A DNA stretch of 64,000 nt. It comes from Dendrobium chrysotoxum. Lineage: Eukaryota; Streptophyta; Magnoliopsida; Asparagales; Orchidaceae. A model generated the notes under the pieces. It was not told the DNA's origin, searched no databases, and saw only the letters and a program-made list of their open reading frames with translations. The DNA is taken from contig CM034315.1 of assembly GCA_019925795.1 (NCBI GenBank), positions 10,962,200 through 11,026,199 of the forward strand. The letters run 5' to 3'. Each line of letters opens with the position of its first letter. Positions within the stretch are counted from its first letter, which is position 1. The position numbers were made by a program, and so were the translations under genes. Positions 43,703 through 53,721 of this stretch are shown here, one piece after another.

Positions 43703-44357
43703 TTAGAAAATGTGCTATTTTAAAAAAAGAAACTTAAAAAAAAAATAGTGAGCATATAAGTGTAAAAAAACTAGTTAACTCTTTAAAAAAATAGCAAAAT
43801 TTTGACCAAGAGCTGCTTTGACAAATAAAAACAGTATCATTATAATCAGAACAATCCAATGTTAATGAGAAAAACAAAAAGAAAAAAAATCAGAAGTAAA
43901 AATTTAAGGTTCCCTTTGGAAAAATTTTTTTACTGCTTTCTAAAATAATTTTTTGATACAAATATTTTTTGAAAGCGGTGAAAAAACAGTTATAAAAAAC
44001 TGTCCCAAACGCTATCCCAAACGAAGCCTGGGATGAGATCTGTAGAAATATTTGACAATTTGAAAGCTGATATTTCTGCAGGAAACTGGGAAGATTAAAA
44101 TTGAAGAAATATTTATTCAGCTACAGGTTGAATAACTGTCAATGGTTTCATTCACACCAATTAGGTGCACTAAGAGATTTAAGGCCTTCCTATCTATCGT
44201 TTCTTTTTTTATTAGTACAATATTAAACATTTTAGAAGCCAAAAAGTATGTACAAGTAAGCATAATATTATCACAGCCTATATTACATTCTAAGCTTATT
44301 TGTACAGAATTAAAATTACCACAAAAATTTGATGGAAATCTACAATGAATGATGCTA

Positions 44358-44390
44358 CTATGCCTTGCCCTTTCTTTTACCATCTACAGC
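44358..44390 (-). other. Possible last coding exon plus 3' UTR
   Basis: On the minus strand a good acceptor (TTTTATTTATTTGCAG, 44391-44406) is followed by 33 nt reading AVDGKRKGKA and TAG. The next ~250 bp (to about 44105) look like a plant 3' UTR, with TGTAATATAGG and AATAAAAAAAG. The upstream exons would lie to the right but I could not find them. Confidence 0.25.
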
Positions 44391-44544
44391 CTGCAAATAA
44401 ATAAAATCAAGCAAATCAATCAGCTCCAGTATTTATATGGGAGAAGAAATGGTTCTGAAGATCTCATAATTCAAATGAAGAAATACGCATAATTCACCAC
44501 AGATCCTCATCAACTCAATATTATGTGATTCCATAAACAAAAAC

Positions 44545-44612
44545 AACAACAACAACATCAACTCTTTGTCCCACTACATTGGGTCGGCTACATGAATCCT
44601 TTTTCTCCAATT
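44545..44612 (-). mobile_element. RTE 3' tail fragment
   Basis: ACAACAACAACAACATCAAC, then CCCACTACATTGGGTCGGCT and ACATGAATCCTTTTTC is the reverse complement of the RTE 3' end with its (TTG)n tail. Confidence 0.8.
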
Positions 44613-44639
44613 TGATTCCATAAATAATGAAAAAAAAAA

Positions 44640-44800
44640 AAATTATGCGATGATATCCTGATACAACATTGTATCATAATGTACCTAAAAATTATTAAAT
44701 TGGTTTTGAGAATGATACTGATCTTAAAGTCAATCAAATGATTTTCAAGCCCATTCTAATATAAATTATATCAGGATGTTCTTGAATAATTTTTCCCCGA
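44640..44800. repeat. AT-rich inverted-repeat (MITE-like) copy
   Basis: GATATCCTGATACAACATTG at the left and CTAATATAAATTATATCAGG at the right are inverted. The centre has TTTTGAGAATGATACTGATC and TTAAAGTCAATCAAATGATT. Confidence 0.55.
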
Positions 44801-44999
44801 AAAGATGCCTCGAGGATAGAAAAGGACATGACACATAAAGAGCTATGAATACATACCCATTTAAAAATTTTCAACCATAATTTTCACAAGATCTATAATG
44901 CAATATGATAAAAATATGAAAAACCAGATTTATGTAACCATAAGACTTACATTTCAAAGTGCACATTTATGGCTAGTAGGGCAATATGTAGTTTAAAGG

Positions 45000-47269
45000 C
45001 ATGAATATGTAAAATGAAGATAATGTTCCTTGGTATTGCAATATCATCTACAAGTTATTGTCAGGGCGCCAATAGCTTTAAAATATTACCAAACATACAT
45101 ATTCCTAGGTGTGAAAATCATCTCTTTTCATTATGGAGAAGTTCGCTCATTATTGTGAATATCTCTCATGAATTCTATGCCTTTCTCATCCTCACTTATT
45201 GCCCATAAATAGGATAGTATGCATTGTACATAATACACAATTCAATAGAGATCAAGTTCTCTACCATTCTATCTTCCTCACATGGTATTATAGCAAAGTT
45301 CTCTTTGGTTCTTAGTATCTCAAGTGTCGTACTCAAGTTTGAGATCTTCATTACCAGCCTTGTAAGTAACTAGGACTTAGTCATCGCCAATCCATATCCT
45401 AAGATCTCTCCTTTATTAGTAATGATGACTTTCTATAGAGGTCTTTGTCGACTTTTATAGATGTTCGCTGCTGCTGATTATTATCCTTAATATCCCTAAG
45501 AGATAAACCCTAGGGTTTTCACTTCTTGATCTTTCTTAAATTTTCATTAAACTATGTTGATGCACGCCAACACTGACCTCTACCATCAATCTTCCTCTAA
45601 GTTCTCTACTAAAAACTGATATCCTGCTTAGACATGTCTCCATCACTACTTGGTATTCACTGGGTTGCAATTTATCATCGACCTCCTCATTGACTATGAC
45701 TAACTTCCTTAACAAAAATCACTAATCATCAATAGCTTGAACCTATGGATTTCGAACTGAGATATAGTTAATGATGTTGCTATTCCTCATATCGCCAATT
45801 GTAGTTGCTTGTTGATCTCATCGTAAAATGATAGTTTCTCACAATCATCCATCCTTAGAGTGAGTTATTGAAATTTGGTCGAGTCATTCTCATCTTCTCT
45901 TTTGAAAGCAATACTAGATGCAATTGCATGTTGAGATAAACTAGTTATCGTTATGTATAACTAGTTTCTCACTATTAGGGGTGCAAACGAGTCGAGTCGA
46001 GCTCGAGTTTGAGGGTGTTCGAGTCGAGCTCGTGTGTCAAATACTAAGCTCGAGCTCGAACTTGAGTCGAGCTCGAACTTGAGTCGAGCTCGACTTGACG
46101 GAGGAAAGAAAAGCTCGTCGAGCTGCTAGAGCGGCGTTCGAGCTCAGTTCATCCGTCAAGCTCAGTCGTCGTCGTCACTAGCGTCTTTCCCGTCCGTCGC
46201 CGTTTGAGCTTTGTCCGCGTCGTCAGAGTTCGAGCTCAATCGTCGTCGTCCCGTTCGAGCTCAGTCCATCCGTCGAGCTACTTGAGCGGCATTTGAGCTC
46301 AGTCGTCGTCGCCAGCATCTTTCCCGTCCGTCGCCGTTCGAGCTCAGTCTGCGTCGTCAGCGTCTTTCCTGTCCGTCGCCGTTCGAGCTCTCAATCTGCG
46401 TCGCCAGCGTTCGAGCTCAGTCCGCGTCCGTCGCCGTTGTCGCGAGCGTCTGCGCCCGTCGCAGTCGTCGCAAGCATCTGCGTTTGTCGCAAGCTTCTCA
46501 CGTCGCCAGCTTCTTTCCCGCGCCAGCTTTTCATTTTCTCGCACCTGCTTTCATTTTCCCGTTGCCGATTTCATCCGCGAGTTGCTCGACGAGCTCGCGA
46601 GTCAAGCAATGGGCTGGTCGAGCTCGAGCTCGACTCGCGAGCTCGATAAGCTCGACTGGTCGAGCCTGTTACCGAGTCGAGCTCGAGTCAGCTCGCGAGC
46701 CGTCTTGACTCGGTTGCACCCCTACTCACTATCATCCATCCTTAGAGTTAGTTATAGAAGTTTTGTCAACCAATATCTTTGTCACTCTCAGATTCTTAAC
46801 ACTGGGATTTGCTAAAAGATGATATCAAAACTATTTTTTAACACTATGAACAAGATCATTTCATTCAATTTATGATGAACCTTGCTTATGACTACAAACC
46901 AATTCATGGATCCTTTGATTGCTATCCCCTCCCCATCCTAGAGTGCCATAGCTAAATTATCTTAGAAGAAGCACGAATTGGTACATCAAACATTTGCCCT
47001 CAACTCTTCTATTATTGTTCTCATTCATTTTACAAATGTTCTTGTTACACTCTCACTCTAGTTCCTCCTACGTGTTGATATTGCAATAATATTGGTCACA
47101 CACTTTGAGAATGTCCTACTTAAAAGTGTAATTATCACTTCCAAATTGGTCCAGGACTTCACAATAATGAATGCCACAAGGTCCCTCGTATAGTTTCCTA
47201 ATGCTCGACCCTTCCTCCAGGAAAATTTTTCAAGTATAACACTCAGTTTGGCATCAAGGCCTCCAATAT
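45000..47269 (+). mobile_element. Decayed copia-like retrotransposon remnant
   Basis: CCCATAAATAGG (45202) resembles a TATA region. TCTTCCTCACATGGTATTATAGC near 45272-45294 looks like an LTR end followed by a mutated tRNA-Met primer site (TGGTATTATAGC versus TGGTATCAGAGC). Downstream frames are too broken to recognise gag. The remnant is interrupted by the hAT-like element 45976-46724 and by the solo LTR at 47270. A local duplication 'ATCATCCATCCTTAGAGT.AGTTAT' occurs at about 45844 and 46731. Confidence 0.4.
45976..46724. mobile_element. Non-autonomous hAT-like element saturated with GAGCTCG
   Basis: The ends are TAGGGGTGCAAACGAGTCGAG and CTTGACTCGGTTGCACCCCTA. A perfect 8-bp target duplication CTCACTAT flanks it (45968-45975, 46725-46732). 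The subterminal parts are CGAGCTCGAGTCGAGCTCG variants. The centre (46140-46560) repeats 'GCGTCTTTCCCGTCCGTCGCCGTTCGAGCTC' several times, which gives Arg/Ser-rich frames on both strands (for example 46293-46649) that are not genes. Element ends and duplication make the class call strong even without a transposase. Confidence 0.92.
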
Positions 47270-49032
47270 TGTCATATCTGCAAGAGCCGGTTTACATGGC
47301 CGGTTCAATTGAACCGGCCAGCCCTAATATTTAATCCCGCGATCAAAAATGAAACAGCGAACGTAAACTGCGAACTAGAGCGGGCCGAACGTGAGCGTGC
47401 AAGTGTCAGGAAGGCTTGGTTCGCGGTTTTGAGCAAAGGATCGCATATGTGGGAGTAAAATAACTACTCATAAGAGATAAGTCCATTACATTCATTCCTG
47501 TAAAAGAAAACAGGAGAGAGCGGTGTTCTGTTGTGAGAGGCGGCTGAGAGGAAGAAGAAGGAAGTAAGTTTTTCAATTTATCTCTTTTGGCATTTCTCTT
47601 CTTTTGTGATTAATCCATGGAAAAGATATGTTATATTAAAGGGAGATAGAAGAAGGAATTGAAAAAGGAAGTGAAGGAAATTTTGGGATCAAATTAGTAG
47701 ACTTTTCATTTCTATTGACGGAAGGAGTATGTTCTTTTACATTCAATTATTAATATTTTATTTTCTCTATTTTCTCTAATTAGTGACATAATAAGTGATT
47801 AATAAATAGAAAAGAGAAATCTGGTGGGGAGTGTCTTGATTCAAAGAGAAAAAGAAGAAGATAACCTAATATACGAAGGTGACAACTAAAGCGATCCCAA
47901 AAAAGGAGACCGGATGTAAGAATTTATTAAAGCAATATTTATATGAGAATGGTGAAAATTAAAAGATGATAATAGTTATATATGTGTGCATGTCTTTAGG
48001 TTGTATCGCGAAAAATTATTTCCACGGATCGAGAATTTGAAAGAATCAAATTGGGTAATTATAGTTGTGTATAATTTTATTGTTGTATTTTTATGAAGGA
48101 ATATTTTAGATAATTATTTTACTTATTGTTGAGACTGTTATGAGTAATGCATTGTAAATTCAAATGCACATAAGATAGTAAAATATACGTAGATTATCAT
48201 GAGAGTATGTAAAAGTATATGAATATATGAAGGAGATATATAATTAAAATACATGTAAGGAAAATAAGAAGTAAAATTGGAAAGCATATATATATGTAAT
48301 ACTTATATATATAGAAGATAAGTAAAGAATGAGAAAAGACATGAGATAACTTATACAGTATCAATAAAAGCATAAATGAATAAAAGAGAATAAATGAAAA
48401 AGGGAAAATGATATGCATGCAAATTACAGGAGTTCACCCCCGTATGGTACTGGCTGGGGAAGTAATGTACCCGTGCACGTTAAAATAAAAATGGAAATGG
48501 TTGTATCATTATAGGTACATTTAGACGGTGCTTCTGTACTAATTAAATTGAAAAAGAAATAAATGGTAAATTGTTATGAAAGGTATATAATATGAAATAT
48601 ATAAATGAATGAATGAAATGAAAAATATGTATATTAACTATTATATGAATATACATATATCAAATATTATATGCATCGTATTTTATACATGTTTAATTGT
48701 TATACATATAGATAGGTTACCCACTTAGTTTACAATGTAAACCCAATCTATTAAATTAAACTTCAGGTAAGTCTCCAGAAAAATAGAAATGGCTGAAAGA
48801 GAAGAGGAATATGTCTACAGAAGATGGCGCATAAATGCAAGCAGGTATCTATGGTTTATGTCAAAGTTAATTATATGGAAGATTTAATTAGTAGTTTGAT
48901 GGAAAATTTTTACAAGGCTCTTCAATGTTTGTGGATTGTTAGAAATTATTATTATAAGAGTAGTATTTGTCTTAACCGTCCGACTGTCTGTTCTCGCCTC
49001 GTTAGTTCGAGTATCCTGGCCGGGTCGTGACA
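47270..49032 (+). mobile_element. Solo LTR, ~1.76 kb (gypsy-like)
   Basis: It starts TGTCATATCTGC and ends GGGTCGTGACA, so the termini TGTCA/TGACA are inverted. ATAT flanks it on both sides (47266-47269, 49033-49036); a 5-bp reading (AATAT) is possible if the last A is assigned to the flank. Inside are GTTTACAATGTAAAC and CTTCAGGTAAGTCTCC near the 3' end, similar in position to the CAGGTTA module of the LTR-like tails at 3.2 and 26.6 kb. No internal domain or second LTR is adjacent. Confidence 0.75.
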
Positions 49033-49544
49033 ATATCTTACAAGTATTTTCAAACTACCAAATGAGCCTATTCATGAACATATCTAGTGAGGGTTTCAAA
49101 TTATCAAACAACCCCATTCACAAACATATCTAATAAGTGTTCTCGAGCTATCAAACGAGCTTATTCACGAACATACATAGCTAGTGTTTTTGGGCTACCA
49201 GCTGAGCTTATTCACAAACAAACGAGCTATGATTCTTTTTTTAAACAAACTTGTATATGAATATTTAAAAGAAACAATCTAGCAAATATGAATATTTATA
49301 AATAAGAATCATTTACTATAATAAAATTAATTCTAAAAAACAAAGCATAATACTAAAATGTGTTTACCGACATTAAAAAGATAGCACCAATTCAACTAAT
49401 TCTAGAGCAATTTTTTTGAGAGCAAGTATTTTGAGAATTATAAAATAATTAGAATAGGTTTGAACTTGAGCCAGAAATGATGAGCTTGGAGCGGGAACAA
49501 ATGGAAAGCAGAAGCTAGGTCTTAGCGCGTTGGGGAGAAAGAAG
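49033..49544. mobile_element. ACGAGC-rich element, left part
   Basis: AAACGAGCTTATTCACGAAC-like phrases recur three to four times in 49040-49230, and the same type of sequence resumes at 50740-51016 (TTTATTCACGAGCTC, TCGAGCCGAATCAC), ending near TTGTTTGTAGCCCTA. The two parts probably belong to one non-autonomous hAT-like element split by the solo LTR at 49545. The left terminus was not found. Confidence 0.45.
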
Positions 49545-50524
49545 TGATGCATGCAAGGGGGGGGGGGGTTTAAAACAAAAGTAAAAATACTGTTTTCGGG
49601 TTGGGCCTTGGCTGTTTGCGGTTTGGGCTTTGGTTGTTGGATTTCTAGTGGTGCCAGCTCATTAATGTTTAAGTTGTGGGTTAGCTCATTATGAGCTAAT
49701 TTTTAGTTCTTTATTTGGTAGTGATGTGGGCTCATTATGGTGGTGGAACTTGCCCTTTCCTCTCCCTTTTGTCTTCTTGGTTTCCCCGGTCTGTTGGTGT
49801 TTTCTGGGGGGCGTTTGGGGTTCTGCTACTGGTTCCGTCCCCTTGTGGTGTTGGCTCTTCGGTTTGCTCCCTGGTGGCTTTTCCCGTGGTCCCCCTTTTC
49901 CCGTTTTCTGTGTTGGCTCATCGGGTCCCTTGCCTGGCTACTTTCCCGTGGCTATGGTTGGGTTTTTCATGGCTTTGGTGCTCTGTTTCCTGTGCTGATT
50001 TGGGGCTGCTGTGTTGTAGTTGTTGGCCTTTCATTTCACTAAATCTAATTGGTTTGGTTGGAGATGTTATGGCTGTTTGGCTTCTTTCTTTTGTTTATAA
50101 ATAGGAGATGTTTTGTAATAAAAAAAGAGAGATATGTGACCAATATTTGGAACAAGAACCTGCGGGTTTCTATTTTAGGATTGCTTGCGAGCAATGCCTC
50201 CTCGTCTTCTTCTTCCTTCTAAGAAAGCTTGCGAGCTTGTCCTCCTTCTTCTGGACTTCTAATCTCTTTCTTCTCTCCATGATGATCATTCTAAATGTAT
50301 CCTTCTTCTCTAAAAGCTGTTTTAGGTTGAAATGAAGTGTGTCTTTGTTATGAGTTGTAAGTTTTTCTTTATAAAAGCAATGTTTGATCATGTCATGTTT
50401 AAACAAGTCTTTTAAGCATATTATTTTGAGTTCTCCTACATGTTTTGAAGAGTTTATCTTTTTATTAGGTGTCTTTGTTTTTTGCTTGCAAAAATTAGGC
50501 TTTTCCTAATTTTTGCTTGCATCA
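49545..50524 (+). mobile_element. Solo LTR of the TRIM-like family
   Basis: It begins TGATGCATGCAAGGGGGG and ends TTTTTGCTTGCATCA. A perfect 5-bp target duplication AGAAG flanks it (49540-49544, 50525-50529). It shares with the LTRs at 28434-29921 the G-run start, the TTGGGC(T/C)TTGGCTGTT..GG region, TATA-like TTTATAAATAGG (50094), AAAGCTTGCGAGCTTGTCCTCC and the GGTTCTCCTAC(T/A)TGTTTT-like 3' part. The frames 49715-50335 are LTR sequence. Confidence 0.92.
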
Positions 50525-51905
50525 AGAAGCAAGAATAACTAAATAATATTATAAAATAAAAATAATTGTAATTAAATCATATATAATATATATTTAATAG
50601 ATATTTATAATTTATTTTAATTAATATATATTATGATATTTAATTAATTTTAATATTTATTAATTAATAATTATTATATCATTAAATTTAATAAATATAA
50701 ATATTTATATTAGGTATGTTTATTTATTTTATAATCAAATATTAATCGAGTTTTAACGAGTTTATTCACGAGCTCTGTATCAAACAAGAATCAAGTTTTT
50801 ATCGAGCTTCATATCGAGTTGTTCACGAGCTGTAAACAATATTATTCATAAACATAAATGAATCAACCACATAGTTTTTTAAGCTTGTTTATTTAAGCAT
50901 CGAGTATTTTAAAAAATATTCAATATTGTTTGCTTAATTAAACGATCACGAACAAGCTTTAATCGAGCCGAATCACAAGTAACTCGTCGAATGCTCAACT
51001 TGTTTGTAGCCCTAATCAAGATCATTGGTGTTACTGCCTACTAATATATTAGTGTCTCAAAATGCAACATCATGCCTCAAAAATTAAGCAACAAACACTC
51101 AAGGGCTTACTCTTCTTGACAATATTATAAATTAATACAATAAAGTGGTAAAAGACATACGGTATATTAATCTCAAATTTACAAAAATTGATAATAACAA
51201 TTTTGAACTTGACTTATAACGTTGCTAGTTTTTCAAAAGAATTGTAGTGTTTTCAAGAAGGCTAATAATTTTAAATATAATTAAAAGTATGTAATTTTAT
51301 AAATTTCATTTTGATAAAAATATATTTATGTAGTACATTATTTAATGACATATTTACAAATTCATATAATGAAAAATCAATATTATCAAAAACATCTAAA
51401 TGGCTTTTGTTCATCAAGTACAACGAAGCTTTTAAAAGAAAATTCAACTTGAGAGAGTGTTGACATGATTAGTGTGGATTGTATTGATGAAAGTTATGAG
51501 TGCATAATTAAGGAAATGAAGATTTTTTTTTCTTTATGAGCAAAGCAAAAAATAAGAAGAGTTTTATCCATAACGAAAACTAGTTTATCTCAAGATGCAT
51601 TTGCATCTATTATTGCTAACAAAAGAGAAGATGAGAATGATTTGACAGAAGAAGAAAATTTTAAAGATTAAAATTCTACTTTAAGGAGAGAGATTATGTT
51701 AATGAGAGGATAAAAATTGAGTTAGTTCCCATGATTAACAGGTTAATGTTTGAAGAGCATCTTCGAATAAGGCAAGCAAATCATTTTTTTTATTTTATAT
51801 AAATTTCTAAAGCATTTTTTAATTAATCAATATTTCATTATTATTATTAACTATATCATTATATTTCCTTAAAATTATTATCTAATTTGGTTTAGATTTG
51901 GTTAA
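50525..51905. other. AT-rich DNA; right part of the ACGAGC-rich element, then unassigned
   Basis: 50740-51016 is the right part of the element described at 49033. From 51017 to 51905 I see no gene; 51400-51700 contains broken frames (for example KREDENDLTEEEN) that I cannot assign. Confidence 0.35.
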
Positions 51906-52303
51906 GGAGCTATTTGGTTGGCTAAAAAAGAAATGCAATGTAAAAGGAATGCAGTGTAAAAGGAATAATTTGGAGTTGTTTGGATGAATGTAAAGTAAAT
52001 GCAGGTGAATGATTTTTTTTTTATTTAAAAGTAATGAATGTAGAGTAAAGTCCTAAATGATGACGGCCGACGGTGGTGGCTAGTGGTGGCCGGCAGCAGG
52101 TGGTGGTCAAGCAAGCTTGTGGAGTAAACAGTTTTCACTCAAAATCGGAGGGATTTGATTTACACTTAAAATGAACTACTATACTTTACATTACATTTAC
52201 TATACTTTACTTTGCATCATTTTGTATTTCAACCAAACACCAAAATTTATAAACTTGCATTTGAAATATTTTACACCCTAAAATAATCCAACAAAATAGG
52301 TCC
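51906..52303. mobile_element. PIF/Harbinger-type MITE, 398 bp
   Basis: The inverted ends GGAGCTATTTGGTTGG and CCAACAAAATAGGTCC (14 of 16 positions) are flanked by TAA on both sides (51903-51905, 52304-52306). Internal AATGTAAAAGGAATGCA repeats are AT-rich, with one GC-rich GGTGGTGGCTAGTGGTGGCC patch in the middle. Confidence 0.8.
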
Positions 52304-53721
52304 TAATTAAATGGCTATTATATGCATATAATGCCTATAAATGGCAAATAAGCCATGAGTGTTCACTTTGCACTTCGTGCATTAAAGCAAGAAAGAACAA
52401 TTGAAAATTGCATCGCGCTTTGAAAACATTGCTCTTAAGTTTGCTCTTTATAAATAAAGATAGTTAATATCTTTATGCTAATTTTCCTTTTTAAAAGACC
52501 GCATAACATGTACAAATAAAGGGCTGTAGTTAATGTTTAACACGATCAGCTTCTGCAACGTTTTCAACGCTGAGCATTCTTTTAGTCGAGGAAGTAAAAA
52601 CTGTCCTTTTCTCCGAGCATACAACATGATTAATAATATGACATGCCTACTTTTAGCACAATATATATCAGAAGTTATAAAAGATTCACCATGATTTCAA
52701 CCTAAAAGTAGAGAAAATATTTTAGTTCATATACCTTAGATTGGAAGTATCTCATAGACAAGACAATAATATCTCGTAATCTACAAAATAACAGAGCTTG
52801 AATCAGGATTATGCAAAGAGAAAACATTGATACATAATGTAAGAATGCCAGTTAGATTCCTCAGTCACTTTAATACCAAAGATGAGATAAAATATTACAG
52901 AGGAAGAAATAAAAATGCAATAAAAGGATGTATGCGCTTTCATAAAAACAGCATAAGCAAGAATGATAAAGCTGATTAACTTGGTTGTTGGAAAAGCAAT
53001 TTATCGTACAAACTACATTCATATTACCTTTAGGCTGCCGAAGTTTTATTTTCTGTTACCTTTGGGCTTACTGATTTTTATTTTCTAATCCAATTGCATA
53101 GTGCAATCTCCAAGTCTAAGATTAACTTCGCTTAAATCAGTTGAAAATGCCAAAGAGAATCAAAATCTACTTTTGTACCCTCAGTAGATGTTATTTCTAC
53201 ATTTTGTCTTACAGTGACATAAATGTTCCACATAATTTCCTTTATTTAGTTTGTGCATTCATCTTCTTTCTTAGTTTCGCTATACATTTTCTATATGTAC
53301 CAGCAATACTTAAATGCTTTTAGGAATGGGTATTAAAATTTTCATGTCAATATAATGCAGTTTGTTCAAACATGAAATACTAGCCAGAAATTGAAACCTC
53401 AGGTTGAGAAATAATGCATCGTCATAGATAACGCTAAAATATGAAGATATATTTGGAAGAATTCAAGCGTAATGCCCAGACTTACAACAGGTGCATGTTG
53501 GTTTGAAGAATTAATAATGACCTTAGAATGAAAAATAGACCTTAAAATATAAGAGGCACATGTGGTATAATTATTCACCAGTATGTTGCAAGACTCAGAA
53601 TTTCATCTATAATCAAATAAATAATATTCACAAACTCCTAGAAAGCTATGGGGCTGTTTGGTTGCAAATTTTTAAAATTCAAATTTATTTTAAATGTAGT
53701 GTAAGCTAAATCATAATCAGC
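52304..53721. other. Noncoding or intronic DNA with a possible small exon
   Basis: On the minus strand 52780-52735 (46 nt) is bounded by TTATTTTGTAG and GTATAT and is open in one frame (LRDIIVLSMRYFQSK). Downstream on the same strand an open stretch near 52620-52500 could continue it. A 33-bp imperfect tandem duplication (TTACCTTTRGGCT..) lies at about 53026-53090. No protein was recognised, so this may be intron, a decayed gene or chance. Confidence 0.2.

Noticed and set aside
46293..46815. Arg/Ser-rich frames of 66-118 codons
   Set aside because: They translate the internal CGTCGCC/GAGCTC repeats and the right end of the hAT-like element.
49715..50335. 129-codon hydrophobic frame and its neighbours
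   Set aside because: The apparent membrane protein is G/T-rich solo-LTR sequence read through; all three frames look equally hydrophobic.
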